Position numbers and translations under genes: made by a program. A model generated the notes under the pieces. It saw nothing but the letters and a program-made list of their open reading frames with translations. It had not been told where the DNA came from and made no database searches. This document shows positions 9,023-17,639 of a stretch of 64,000 nt of DNA, one piece after another. The stretch's first letter is position 1, and every line of letters starts with the position of its first letter. Origin of the DNA: Rossellomorea aquimaris (GTDB taxonomy: Bacteria; Bacillota; Bacilli; Bacillales; Bacillaceae_B); contig NZ_JXZC01000004.1 of assembly GCF_000935355.1 (NCBI RefSeq), forward strand, positions 210,150 to 274,149, in the 5' to 3' direction.

Positions 9023-10984
9023 ATGAGGACGAAAAAGATATCTTTATCGATTATCAGTATACTGTTTTTACTTACTGGAGGGTTCATCCAGCCTCAGGAA
9101 TCTATGGACAAGAGTATGGCTGCCGCACCGGGGTCTGCTGTCATCAATGAAGTGGCCTGGATGGGGACAACGGGATCCTATAACAATGAATGGATTGAAT
9201 TGCACAATACAACCTCATCAGAGTTATCCCTGGATGGATGGGTGCTTGAAGCCCTGGATGGATCGCCGAGTATCGGGTTAAGCGGTACAGTGTCGCCAAA
9301 CGACTATTTTCTTCTGGAAAGAACGAGCGATGCCACGATTTCAACTGTCGCAGCGGATCAAATCTATACAGGAAGCCTTGGGAATTCCAATGAAGTTCTG
9401 TATTTAAAAGATGCCTCCGGCGCCCTCATCGATGAAGTGAACAGCTGGTACGCCGGTGACAACACTACGAAAGCCACGATGGAACGAAATGACCATTCTA
9501 TAAGCGGTACGGATCCAGCCAATTGGAGCACTGCAACGGCTTCCTATGAAGGTGGATTTGGTACCCCTAAAGCAGCCAACTCAACGGCTCCGATCAGTAA
9601 TGGCAGCGAATCCCTCACGAATGTAAGCGAGGAACTTGGAGCCATCAACGTCTATTTCAACAAAAGCGCCTCCACTCAATATGCAATGCCGGGCAACGAA
9701 GCAAACTACAACGTGAACCTTGAAGATCGTCTCATTGAACGTTTGAATGAAGCAACCACGTCCATTGACTTTGCCACTTATGAAATCAATTTGCCGAGAG
9801 TGGTCGATACGCTGATGGCAAAAGCAGCACAAGGTGTGGACGTTCGTATCCTGGCTGATGCCAAGGATGGATCCGATCCTCATTACGCTGAACGCTATGA
9901 AACCATGCGGTTATACTTGGAAAAGCTTGTACGCGGTCAGGATGGAGTAGTAGGATCAGCGGATGACGCTCATATTTTATCGGATTCCCCTATGTTTGTA
10001 GTCGAAGATACCGTGAAGCGGGCAGCTTATGATTTACCTGCAAGCTTCAGTGATTTTCCACAACGAAACGTGACTGTGGGAAGCACTGCGACAACGGGCT
10101 ATATGTTTGTTGAAGGAGAATTGAAAGAAACGGACAGCTATTATTCTCCTGGGAATCAGATGCATAATAAATTCGCCGTGGTAGATGGGAAGTGGGTCTT
10201 CACAGGGAGCTGGAATTTCACGATTACTGGTCTTTACGGCTCCGAAGAAAACATGAACCAAGGAATCCTTGACGGAAACCAGCAGCATGTCGTGGAGGTT
10301 CACTCTCCGGAACTCGCATCCATTTATAAGACAGAGTTTGAAGAAATGTGGGGAAGTGGAACCACGACGCCGAATAACACGGTATCCAACTTTAGCACAC
10401 GGAAAGTGGATAACACGCCCCATACGGTGACGATCGGCGGGGATACGGTGGAAGTGTATTTCTCATCCGGAGACGATGCCGTTGGACGTATGACAGAACT
10501 TGTAAAAACAGAAGCAGATGAAAATGCCTACTTTACCATCTTCGCTTGGAGCGACCAGGCCCTTGTGGACGAATTAAAGAACAAATGGGAAGGTAGCTAT
10601 GTGGATGACCAGGGGACGCTGACAGGCTTTGATGTAAAAGGTCTATTCGATGCAAGCTTCTGGAATCAATGGTGGTCGGCAAGCATTGAAATGACAGGAA
10701 GAACGGCTACGCAAACGAGCACCAACAATCCAAACACGCGCTGGGCAAACCCTGCACCCGTGTACCAGGCAAATGAAAGCCGGAAGCTCCATGCCAAGAC
10801 CATGCTCATCGATGCCGGCACAAACAGCGACCCGACCGTCATCGTAGGGTCGACCAACTGGAGTGAAAACGGTAATAATGTGAATGATGAAAACATGCTT
10901 ATCATCCATGATGATGCCATCACGAATCAATTCCTGCAGGAGTTTAACGCGAGGTACGTGAATGCTGGTGGGGTTGTGCAGTAA
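9023..10984 (+). CDS. Secreted LTD-domain phospholipase D-like nuclease
   Basis: Exported protein of 653 residues. A signal peptide (RTKKISLSIISILFLLTGG, residues 2-20) is followed by a lamin-tail domain (LTD; INEVAWMG, NNEWIELHN, LDGWVLEALDG). Two phospholipase D-type half-sites follow, HNKFAVVDGKWVFTGSWNF and HAKTMLIDAG with GSTNWSENGNN, each with the His-Lys and the G/S-S-x-N elements of PLD-superfamily nucleases. LTD plus PLD is typical of extracellular nucleases or phosphodiesterases. An upstream in-frame ATG (8969) would spoil the signal peptide; ATG 9023 has a GAAAGGGGAAAGG site. It is monocistronic with a terminator. The substrate is inferred only. Confidence 0.85.
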   Translation: MRTKKISLSIISILFLLTGGFIQPQESMDKSMAAAPGSAVINEVAWMGTTGSYNNEWIELHNTTSSELSLDGWVLEALDGSPSIGLSGTVSPNDYFLLERTSDATISTVAADQIYTGSLGNSNEVLYLKDASGALIDEVNSWYAGDNTTKATMERNDHSISGTDPANWSTATASYEGGFGTPKAANSTAPISNGSESLTNVSEELGAINVYFNKSASTQYAMPGNEANYNVNLEDRLIERLNEATTSIDFATYEINLPRVVDTLMAKAAQGVDVRILADAKDGSDPHYAERYETMRLYLEKLVRGQDGVVGSADDAHILSDSPMFVVEDTVKRAAYDLPASFSDFPQRNVTVGSTATTGYMFVEGELKETDSYYSPGNQMHNKFAVVDGKWVFTGSWNFTITGLYGSEENMNQGILDGNQQHVVEVHSPELASIYKTEFEEMWGSGTTTPNNTVSNFSTRKVDNTPHTVTIGGDTVEVYFSSGDDAVGRMTELVKTEADENAYFTIFAWSDQALVDELKNKWEGSYVDDQGTLTGFDVKGLFDASFWNQWWSASIEMTGRTATQTSTNNPNTRWANPAPVYQANESRKLHAKTMLIDAGTNSDPTVIVGSTNWSENGNNVNDENMLIIHDDAITNQFLQEFNARYVNAGGVVQ

Positions 10985-11023
10985 GGGTTAGAGAATTGAA
11001 GTGAGAAGATGTGTTATATAAAT

Positions 11024-11061
11024 GAAAACGGATGGTTCTCATTGGAGAATCATCCGTTTTT
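11024..11061 (+). terminator. Terminator after LTD/PLD gene
   Basis: AAAACGGATGxTTCTC / GAGAATCATCCGTTTT stem with an ATTG loop and a following T run; near-symmetrical, so it may also serve the convergent gene at 11078. Confidence 0.85.
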
Positions 11062-11077
11062 CCATTGGTGCCAGTAT

Positions 11078-11365
11078 TTACTCCATCCCGGGAGCCTTCT
11101 GAATTTCAAAAATAAGTACAATTGCAGTGATCGCATGGGCAATCAATCGGATGACCGGGAAGAAGTTTAAGAAGGAAGCAAGGATACCGAGGGCACTTCC
11201 AAGGATCGGTTGATCTTCTGACCTTGAAATATACAACACGCTCGCATGCCACAGAGCCACTAAGCACAGGAGAAAAGGGATTGCGTCTCCAGCAATATTG
11301 CCAAAGATCGGAACCGCTAAGAACAATTCGATTGAAAAGGATAACCATTTAATTCGTGAAAGCAC
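11078..11365 (-). CDS. Small three-helix membrane protein, unknown
   Basis: A 95-residue membrane protein beginning MLSRIKWLSFSIELFLAV, with about three hydrophobic helices and a gap rich in Ser/Arg/Glu (YISRSEDQP). I start it at GTG 11365, because AAGGAGG stands 9 nt upstream. The much longer open frame (to 11551) runs through the 20-bp repeat array and is not protein-like there. I do not recognise the family. Repeat array A lies upstream of this start. Confidence 0.6.
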   Translation of the reverse strand: MLSRIKWLSFSIELFLAVPIFGNIAGDAIPFLLCLVALWHASVLYISRSEDQPILGSALGILASFLNFFPVIRLIAHAITAIVLIFEIQKAPGME

Positions 11366-11500
11366 GGACACACACCTCCTTATTTCAGTGTATGAATGAA
11401 TGGGGGGCGTGTGCCTGTTTGAGGGAATTGTTTTTGTGGGATGGAGAGGTTGATGACGGTGGTGGTGGACATTGTGTTGATTTTTATCCAAGTATGTAAA

Positions 11501-11580
11501 ACGGCATATAAAAACAGAAAATGGCAGATAAATATGAAATAGGGCACGCAAATCCCGGAAATGGCAGATAACCTTTATCT
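11501..11580. repeat. Phased 20-bp direct repeat array A (4 units)
   Basis: Units begin at 11501, 11521, 11541 and 11561, exactly 20 bp apart, each with the core RNGGCANRYAAA (ACGGCATATAA, ATGGCAGATAA, AGGGCACGCAA, ATGGCAGATAA) followed by a variable part often ending GAAA. It lies between the end of the VLRF1 gene and the small membrane gene. No known element was recognised. Confidence 0.75.
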
Positions 11581-11664
11581 TGGAACGATCCAGCGGAAAT
11601 CCAATCTCGCCTAACGGTTAACCAATAGGCCCACCGTCTCATTCTAAGAAGGTGGGCTCTACGA

Positions 11665-12465
11665 TTATGCCAGCAGTTTTTCCACAACCTTATGCTCATT
11701 CTCATTCAGCAAGTTCTTACCAATCGTTTCGTGGACCTCTTTATTCATGCTTTCTTCCAATACAGCGGCTTCTTCTTTATCCCCAACGAGGACGATACGT
11801 TCCCATTTTTCATCGGCTGCCTTTTTGTCCAGGATGCTGCCAAGGCTTTTCCACCAGCGCTGCTGGTTGGCCTTGAGGCGATTTTCGAATTCTTCCTGCT
11901 GATTGGCCTTTCCTCCGCCGCTTCCCATGCTGACGTCTGCGTGGTGAGGCCCTTCATGTTTTCGCCAATCATCTGTTTCTAAGTCGAACTCCATAAATTC
12001 GCTGGACTGAATCTCTCCAAAGGCAGAGGTAAGGATTTTGATTTGATTTTGCTGAAGAAGCACGAGTCCTGTGTAAGGATAATCTTTGTGCAGGGATTTT
12101 AATTGATCCAGATGAGGGTTCTCCTCCCAATAGAAATTCGTTTCGACAGGTACTTGAAGTTCGAAGGTTTCCCAAATACCGCTATCTGCTGAGGCGAAGA
12201 TGATAAAGCTTCTTGGCAGCTCACGCTCTAAACTATACACGTAGTTTTCTACCTTCGGGCGGATCGATTGAAGCCTTTCTTTTTCCTCGGGAGCACTTTC
12301 AAGGTATTCTTCCAGACGGTTGAATCCGTTTTTGAGGGCGATTTTCCATTCGCCTCCCTGTTGATCGGGGTCGCTGCGGTCCGTATTCAAGTAAACCGTC
12401 AATAGCTTATCCGGCTTCTGTAAGTATAAGTTTTCCAATACGCTCAGTGTTTTTTTGAAAGACAT
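11665..12465 (-). CDS. VLRF1-family aeRF1-type release factor homologue
   Basis: A 266-residue protein matching what I remember of the VLRF1 (Vms1-like release factor 1) family: the N-terminus LTVYLNTDRSDPDQQGGEWK is very characteristic. The central part carries a Gly-rich loop (MGSGGGKANQQ) at the place where eRF1 has its GGQ catalytic loop, and then a C-terminal eRF1 domain 3-like part (IVLVGDKEEAAVLEESM). Family members are proposed to release nascent peptides from stalled 50S complexes. ATG 12465 has AAAGGAGG 6 nt upstream. It is single; no obvious ribosome-quality-control partner adjoins it. Confidence 0.75.
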   Translation of the reverse strand: MSFKKTLSVLENLYLQKPDKLLTVYLNTDRSDPDQQGGEWKIALKNGFNRLEEYLESAPEEKERLQSIRPKVENYVYSLERELPRSFIIFASADSGIWETFELQVPVETNFYWEENPHLDQLKSLHKDYPYTGLVLLQQNQIKILTSAFGEIQSSEFMEFDLETDDWRKHEGPHHADVSMGSGGGKANQQEEFENRLKANQQRWWKSLGSILDKKAADEKWERIVLVGDKEEAAVLEESMNKEVHETIGKNLLNENEHKVVEKLLA

Positions 12466-12674
12466 GGAACTCCTCCTTTAAGAATTCTTACTGTTCATAT
12501 AAACGGTAGAGGTCCTGCTTAAACATATTTTTTGTAAAAAAAGGGAATTGACGAATATCTATAACGTAATGTGCTTGTATGTCTTTTTTTCTTGAAGAAA
12601 TCAGATAAATCATGTTTTATGTTCTTTCCATCGGGTAAATATGTACTAAATAACACACGACGGGAGAGAATAAA

Positions 12675-12908
12675 GTGAGCTATATTAACCAAGGTAGAGA
12701 GCGCATTCAATTTGATCGCAAGGGTAAGAAAAAGGATCTACATATACTGGAGTGCACACATTGTGAGAATGAATTCCGTTCAACCATGAATGTCAATCAA
12801 ATCGAGTGCGCGCATTGTTCAACATCCACAGATCCTAAATTGGACCTTTCGATTTTCAAAGTCATCGGATTTATTGAGAATCTTCAAGGGAGTGAAGTTC
12901 GTTGCTAA
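12675..12908 (+). CDS. Small zinc-ribbon protein
   Basis: A 77-residue protein with two CxxC knuckles (LECTHCENEF and IECAHCSTST) spaced by 17 residues, a typical zinc ribbon. The N-terminus is basic (DRKGKKKD) and the C-terminus hydrophobic/neutral. GTG 12675 has GGGAGAG 7 nt upstream. Function unknown; nucleic-acid binding is a possibility only. Its last codons overlap a possible 40-residue membrane peptide gene. Confidence 0.65.
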   Translation: MSYINQGRERIQFDRKGKKKDLHILECTHCENEFRSTMNVNQIECAHCSTSTDPKLDLSIFKVIGFIENLQGSEVRC

Positions 12909-13024
12909 ACAAGGATAAACTAGCCGATTTGAAAATGGATTTTCACGATATTCTTTGGATGAGTTCTGGAGTTGCTATTATTCTATTATTACTTGCTTTA
13001 GCCAATTTTTTTATCATAGCCTAA
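12902..13024 (+). CDS. Possible 40-residue single-pass membrane protein
   Basis: TTG 12902 lies inside the stop region of the zinc-ribbon gene (7-nt overlap). It opens a 40-codon frame: a short charged N-terminus (LLNKDKLADLKMDFHD) and one clear transmembrane helix (SSGVAIILLLLALANFFIIA). AAGGGAG lies about 10 nt upstream. The overlap and the hydrophobic profile support it, but there is no homology evidence. Confidence 0.4.
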   Translation: MLNKDKLADLKMDFHDILWMSSGVAIILLLLALANFFIIA

Positions 13025-13090
13025 TCAAATGACCGGTTGAAAAGTCCTGACTGCTTAGCGGGGCTTTTTTTGTTGGGTGAACCTCTCCAT

Positions 13091-13136
13091 TGAAAAAGCC
13101 TGCCCGCTTTTAGGATTAAAGCGGGCAGGCTTTTCT
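13091..13136 (-). terminator. Bidirectional terminator between small genes and aldA
   Basis: Long stem AAAAAGCCTGCCCGCTTT / AAAGCGGGCAGGCTTTT with a 7-nt loop. T runs on both strands allow it to end both the aldA transcript and the rightward small genes. Confidence 0.88.
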
Positions 13137-13144
13137 TTAGGTTG

Positions 13145-14593
13145 TTATCCTTTATAGTTCTCATCGTACTCAAGATAAACAACATGTGTTTCCAGGTATT
13201 CGTTAAGTCCGTGTTTACCATCTGCTCCACCAAGTCCTGATTGACCGCGGCCAGCGTGGAAACCGTTGATGGCTTCGAAGTTTTCACGATTGACGAAAGT
13301 TTCACCGTATCGAAGTTCATTGGCGGCTCTCATGATTTCATGGAGATTTTCACTGAAGATGGATGAAGAGAGGCCATATTCGGTATCGTTGGCCAGTTCG
13401 ATGACTTCATCGAAATCCTTGTATGTCATAATGGGAAGGACGGGTCCAAAGATCTCTTCCTGGATGATGTCCATATCCTGCTTTACATCTATGAGAATGG
13501 TAGGCTCGTAGTAGAACCCTTTATCCACATTGAGCGGTTTCCCGCCGGTAAGGATTTTCGCCCCGTTTTCTACTGCTGTATTGACCATTTCAGTTACGGT
13601 TTCAAGTCGATCTTTATTCACAAGAGGTCCGATGTCGTTGTCCCGGTTGGTCGGATCCCCGACTGTCGTGTTTTTCATCGCTTCGGTCATTTTGCTGATG
13701 AATTCTTCTGCTACATCCTCGTGGACGTACACCCTTTCCGCATTCGTACATGCCTGCCCGGAGTTGGTGATTCTTGACGTTTTGATCTTTTCAACGGCAA
13801 GGTCAATATTTGCATGCTTGGTGACGATGGCAGGAGCCTTACCGCCCAGCTCCAGATTTACTTTTGTGATGGACTTCGACGCGGCTTCCATTACTTTTGA
13901 ACCAGCCGGGTAGCTTCCCGTCATGGATACCATGCGTACTTTGGGGTGACTGGACATTGGGTTCCCGATATCGGACCCTTTACCGGTCACAAGGTTGAAG
14001 ACTCCTTTTGGCAGCCCGACTTCGTCTATGATCTTAGCAAACTCACATGCCGTATTTGGTGTATACTGACTTGGTTTCAGGACAATGGTACAACCTGTCA
14101 CAATCGCAGGGGCCACTTTCCTGGCCAGAATGAACATCGGGAAGTTCCACGGAACGATTCCCGCTACGACGCCGATCGGCTTCTTATACACAAGAATGTT
14201 TTCATTGGAGCGTTCACTCTCAAGAATTTCGCCTTCGTACCTTAACGCCCAACCAGCCATGTAGCGGAAATACTCGATGGCAACATCCAGCTCATCTTCT
14301 GATGAATTCAATGTTTTGCCGTTTTCTTCGGTCAGCATCTGAACAAACTGGTCTTTTCGTTCTTCCAGCTTATCGGCTATCTTATATAAATAGGAAGCAC
14401 GTTCCTTGGAAGGGACCTTCTCCCACGAAAGAAAAGCAGAATGAGCCGCATCAATCGCGTGATTGACATCCTCTTCCGTCCCCAACTGAATGGAAGAGAT
14501 CGTCTCCTCATTCGCAGGATTGATCACGTCCAGCGTATCCTTCGACGTACTATCCACAAACTCACCATTAATATACAACTGATACTTCTTCAC
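13145..14593 (-). CDS. aldA: Aldehyde dehydrogenase, lactaldehyde/glycolaldehyde type
   Basis: NAD-dependent aldehyde dehydrogenase of 482 residues, strikingly like E. coli AldA (lactaldehyde/glycolaldehyde dehydrogenase), especially the C-terminus with GADGKHGLxEYLxTxVVYL. The cofactor-binding GIVPWNFPMF, the general base in LELGGKAPAI and the catalytic Cys in NSGQACTNAERVYV (about residue 280) are all present. GTG 14593 is chosen as start: AAGGAGG lies 7 nt upstream and the protein then begins KKYQLYINGEFVDS. The 35 longer N-terminal residues of the open frame look untranslated. A GGGACGGACCT repeat stands about 90 bp upstream. Substrate is inferred from similarity. Confidence 0.88.
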   Translation of the reverse strand: MKKYQLYINGEFVDSTSKDTLDVINPANEETISSIQLGTEEDVNHAIDAAHSAFLSWEKVPSKERASYLYKIADKLEERKDQFVQMLTEENGKTLNSSEDELDVAIEYFRYMAGWALRYEGEILESERSNENILVYKKPIGVVAGIVPWNFPMFILARKVAPAIVTGCTIVLKPSQYTPNTACEFAKIIDEVGLPKGVFNLVTGKGSDIGNPMSSHPKVRMVSMTGSYPAGSKVMEAASKSITKVNLELGGKAPAIVTKHANIDLAVEKIKTSRITNSGQACTNAERVYVHEDVAEEFISKMTEAMKNTTVGDPTNRDNDIGPLVNKDRLETVTEMVNTAVENGAKILTGGKPLNVDKGFYYEPTILIDVKQDMDIIQEEIFGPVLPIMTYKDFDEVIELANDTEYGLSSSIFSENLHEIMRAANELRYGETFVNRENFEAINGFHAGRGQSGLGGADGKHGLNEYLETHVVYLEYDENYKG

Positions 14594-14679
14594 GTTTACT
14601 CCTCCTTGTAAAACTGTTTCATATTCATACCTCCTCCTTTTCCCGTTTAATGGGTAGGGGTAAACATGGGGATGTGCGA

Positions 14680-14690
14680 GGGACGGACCT
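14680..14690 (+). repeat. Solo GGGACGGACCT repeat
   Basis: One core copy of the window-wide GGGACGGACCT family, upstream of aldA. Its inverted partner is missing; the nearest partners form the hairpin about 100 bp further on. Confidence 0.7.
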
Positions 14691-14785
14691 CGTTCCACCC
14701 ATTTATTAAGCTGAAACCTTTATATAAAGGGGGTTAAGTGAGTAAGCGGGCTCGCTTCTGGAAATGTAATGAAGAAGTAAAGACA

Positions 14786-14867
14786 GAGGGACGGACCTCA
14801 TTCACTCAATCCTTCAACCAAAATGTTGAATGAATAGGATTTGAGTGAAAATGAAGGTCCGTCCCTC
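14786..14867 (-). repeat. GGGACGGACCT inverted pair forming long hairpin
   Basis: GAGGGACGGACCT at 14786 and its complement at 14855-14867 enclose further complementary sequence (CATTCACTCAATCC against GGATTTGAGTGAAAATG), giving an imperfect stem of about 30 bp. It sits directly 3' of the yfmJ-like gene, where a terminator is expected, but lacks a clear U tract. Confidence 0.75.
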
Positions 14868-14875
14868 AAGTTAGG

Positions 14876-15898
14876 TTATTTGCCTGGGTCGGCGATTTTG
14901 ACGAGTTGTTTGCCGATGTTTTTGCCTTGGAAGAGTCCGAGGAAGGCTTCGGTTACGTTTTCCAAGCCTTCTGTGATGGTTTCTTCGTATTGGAGTTTTC
15001 CTTGGGAAAGCCATTGGCCAAGTTCTGTTGCTCCTTCTTTGAAGCGGTCATTGTAGTCGTTGACGACAAATCCCTTCATAAGTGCGCTTGATTTGATCAA
15101 TCTGGTTTGTACGCGTGGTCCCAGATCGCGATCCGTTTTGTTGTAAGAAGAAATCGCTCCGCACACTGGTACACGTGCATGTTTATTTAGTAAACTTAGG
15201 GCAGCGTCACCGATTTCGCCACCAACGTTTTCGAAATACACATCGATGCCGTTTGGACAGGCTTCTTTTAACGTAGCATAGATATTGTCCGTTGTTTTGT
15301 AGTTGATTCCTTCGTCAAATCCAAGCGTATTTGTCAGGTAGCTTACTTTTTCATCTGAACCTGCAATCCCGACAACACGGGCTCCTTTGATTTTGGCGAT
15401 TTGTCCAACTACAGAGCCGACTGCACCTGCAGCGCCCGATACCACCACGGTTTCCCCCTCTTTTGGCTGGCCAATATCGAGGAGTCCAAAATAAGCGGTC
15501 AATCCAGTCATTCCCAGTATGCTCAAGTGAGTAGAAATAGGGGCGACATTCGGATCGATGGAGCGGACCTGCTTCTCATCGGCAAGGGAATACTCCTGCC
15601 AAGGCAGCATTCCTACCACGAAATCACCTTTTTGGAAGTGTCCGGATTCTGACTCAACGACTTCTCCAACGGCTCCGCCAGCCAACGCTTCGTTCAACTG
15701 GAAGGGTTCTACATACGACTTGGCATCAGACATTCTGCCCCGCATATAGGGATCCACGGAAAGATAAAGAGTCTTGACTAATACTTGTCCTTTGGATGGT
15801 TTAGGAACTTCAATCTCTTTGAAGTTAAAATCCTCTTTTACAGGCATTCCTTCAGGACGGGCGACTAATTGAATTTGTTGCTGCTTTTCGGGTAACAT
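14876..15898 (-). CDS. yfmJ: NADP-dependent oxidoreductase, zinc-independent MDR (YfmJ-like)
   Basis: A 340-residue medium-chain reductase of the leukotriene B4 12-hydroxydehydrogenase/alkenal reductase type, closely resembling B. subtilis YfmJ (SVDPYMRGRM, LGILGMTGLTAYFGLLDIG, VVSGAAGAVGSVVGQIAK, VYFENVGG). The AAGAVGS element is the NADP-binding Gly motif. Structural and catalytic zinc ligands are lacking, as usual in this class. ATG 15898 is preferred over 15901 by spacing from GGAGG. It probably reduces alpha,beta-unsaturated carbonyls. It is codirectional with aldA but separated by 282 bp and a repeat hairpin. Confidence 0.9.
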   Translation of the reverse strand: MLPEKQQQIQLVARPEGMPVKEDFNFKEIEVPKPSKGQVLVKTLYLSVDPYMRGRMSDAKSYVEPFQLNEALAGGAVGEVVESESGHFQKGDFVVGMLPWQEYSLADEKQVRSIDPNVAPISTHLSILGMTGLTAYFGLLDIGQPKEGETVVVSGAAGAVGSVVGQIAKIKGARVVGIAGSDEKVSYLTNTLGFDEGINYKTTDNIYATLKEACPNGIDVYFENVGGEIGDAALSLLNKHARVPVCGAISSYNKTDRDLGPRVQTRLIKSSALMKGFVVNDYNDRFKEGATELGQWLSQGKLQYEETITEGLENVTEAFLGLFQGKNIGKQLVKIADPGK

Positions 15899-16009
15899 CA
15901 TGATTCCTCCTCGTAATTTAACTGGAAATTTTTTTTTCCGATTAATTGAAACTTATCACATGGAGTTTAGGTTCTACAAAGAATAACACTTGAGAAAGGT
16001 GGTTAGGAT

Positions 16010-16942
16010 GTGGCGAATAGTTGGGATGCTGAGATTGCTGTCACAATAAGTCAGGCAAAAACATTAATACAGAATCAATTTCCGGAACTTCATCCTGAAA
16101 AAATGGACATCATTGACTATGGTTTCGATAACACGGTTATGAACGTAAACAATGAGTGGGTTTTCCGGTTTCCAAGAAGGGAGATCGCCGTGAAGCTTTT
16201 AGAAACAGAAGGAAGGCTCTTACCACTGCTCGATGATATTAGCCTTGGACTCCAAATCCCGGTACCGATCTTTTTTGGAGAGCCTTCCCCTCAATACAAA
16301 TGGCCCTTTCTCGGCTACCGGTACGTTGAAGGAACAATTCCATCCCGAGCACGTGGGGTAAATAGAGGAGGGGATTCAGCCCTCAAATTGGCATGGTTTC
16401 TAAAGAAGCTGCATCTTACGGATGTTTCAGAGGCCGGGAAACAGGGGGTACCTTATGATGAATTGGACCGGTTAGATGTTGAAAAACGGATTCCGGCCTT
16501 GGAAAAAAACATTCATGAAATCAGAGAATTAAACCTTTTTCACCAGGTTGGAAAGTTAATGGACTATCTTACAAACGTACCAAAAAAGCCATTACCCCCA
16601 GAAACCAGGCTGGTTCATGGGGACCTGCATTTTAAAAATGTGGTTGTGAATGAGAACGGGATCTTATCAGGTATTCTGGATTGGGGCGACGTCCACATTG
16701 GCCATCGAGCCATTGATTTAAATCTAGCATATAGTTATCTCAATCCTGCTGGAAGGGAGTTGTTTTTCAAAGAATATGGCGAGGTTGAGGAAGTCGAATT
16801 GGAATATGCCCGGTTCAAAGCCGTCTACACCAACGTCGTCCTGCTTCTATATGGTCATCATGAAAAACAGCCTCATACGGTTGTAGAAGCACAAAAGAGT
16901 TTGGAGCTTGCATTAAGAAGAGGGACGGACCTTGTTGAGTAA
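16010..16942 (+). CDS. APH family phosphotransferase
   Basis: Aminoglycoside/macrolide-phosphotransferase-like kinase of 310 residues. It has an N-lobe with a conserved VFRFPRRE Lys/Arg region, the catalytic loop VHGDLHFKNVVV and the metal-binding GILDWGDVHIGHRAIDL. The true substrate cannot be read; genomic relatives include macrolide phosphotransferases and many housekeeping small-molecule kinases. Start is GTG 16010 with AAAGGTGG upstream. The gene ends inside a 20-bp perfect hairpin of the GGGACGGACCT family, which supplies the last residues (RGTDLVE) and the stop. Confidence 0.8.
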   Translation: MANSWDAEIAVTISQAKTLIQNQFPELHPEKMDIIDYGFDNTVMNVNNEWVFRFPRREIAVKLLETEGRLLPLLDDISLGLQIPVPIFFGEPSPQYKWPFLGYRYVEGTIPSRARGVNRGGDSALKLAWFLKKLHLTDVSEAGKQGVPYDELDRLDVEKRIPALEKNIHEIRELNLFHQVGKLMDYLTNVPKKPLPPETRLVHGDLHFKNVVVNENGILSGILDWGDVHIGHRAIDLNLAYSYLNPAGRELFFKEYGEVEEVELEYARFKAVYTNVVLLLYGHHEKQPHTVVEAQKSLELALRRGTDLVE

Positions 16943-16960
16943 CAAGGTCCGTCCCTCTTC
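16917..16960. repeat. Perfect 20-bp GGGACGGACCT hairpin, convergent gene end
   Basis: GAAGAGGGACGGACCTTGTT pairs perfectly with the complementary arm at 16941-16960 around a GAGT loop. The stop of the phosphotransferase gene lies at the loop and start of the second arm. It also stands 5 nt beyond the stop of the convergent peroxiredoxin gene, so it may act as a shared transcript end. Confidence 0.85.
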
Positions 16961-16965
16961 TGATA

Positions 16966-17469
16966 TCATTTAACGTTTTTTTGAATATACTTCACGATTT
17001 TTCTCAGTTCATTTGCATGTGGACGGCCAAAGGGGCTCGTCTGTCTTTGCTGGTACATGGTTTGTCCTTTTTCGTTCACAAGGAAGTATGCCGGTTCACC
17101 GTGCTGTCCGTGATCCTCATAGGGGGCATCTTCACCGTGATAGAACACATCATAGGCTTTGATGGCCTCCAGTTTTTCGTCGGCTAATACTGGGAATGTT
17201 AAATCCTCTTTGTTCGCAAACTCCTGTAAGTCCTCCAATTTATCACTGGAAATCGCAAGTATGTGAACGTTATGTTTTTCAAAATCCTCTTTGTTTGCTT
17301 GAAGTTCTCTTAACTCTTCCTGACATACCGGGCACCATGAGCCCCTGAAGAAAACGATGAGATGCCAGCTTTGATGCTCTTTTTGATGGTCCTCGAACGA
17401 GAATGTCTCACCTGAAACTGCCGGGAGCGTGAAATTTGGTACCGTATCATTTAAATGAAAAGTTGCCAT
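16966..17469 (-). CDS. Peroxiredoxin-like protein (AhpC/TSA fold)
   Basis: Thioredoxin-fold peroxiredoxin of 167 residues. The active-site region FFRGSWCPVCQEELREL has a CxxC at about residues 46-49 rather than the single Cys of many Bcp/AhpC proteins. It probably reduces peroxides or other thiol targets in the cytosol; no signal peptide or membrane anchor is seen. The 3' end shares the hairpin with the upstream phosphotransferase. Start ATG 17469 has an AGGAGG-like site (reverse of CCTCCT) near 17480. Confidence 0.85.
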   Translation of the reverse strand: MATFHLNDTVPNFTLPAVSGETFSFEDHQKEHQSWHLIVFFRGSWCPVCQEELRELQANKEDFEKHNVHILAISSDKLEDLQEFANKEDLTFPVLADEKLEAIKAYDVFYHGEDAPYEDHGQHGEPAYFLVNEKGQTMYQQRQTSPFGRPHANELRKIVKYIQKNVK

Positions 17470-17639
17470 TATTCATTCCTCCTATTTGTTTTCTTTCTAG
17501 TCAGATAGGCGTCAGGACAATCCTGACGGAAGCGTGATGCATAGAATAGAGTAATTAATTTGCTTACATGGATTGTATTTCCCCTTGTGAGAGAAACAAA
17601 ACGTACTAATGTGCAAAGTGAGTAGAAAGGACGAAGGAT

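Noticed and set aside
11366..11551. N-terminal extension of the small membrane protein through array A
   Set aside because: The sequence is His/Pro-rich repeat translation; the strong ribosome site lies before GTG 11365.
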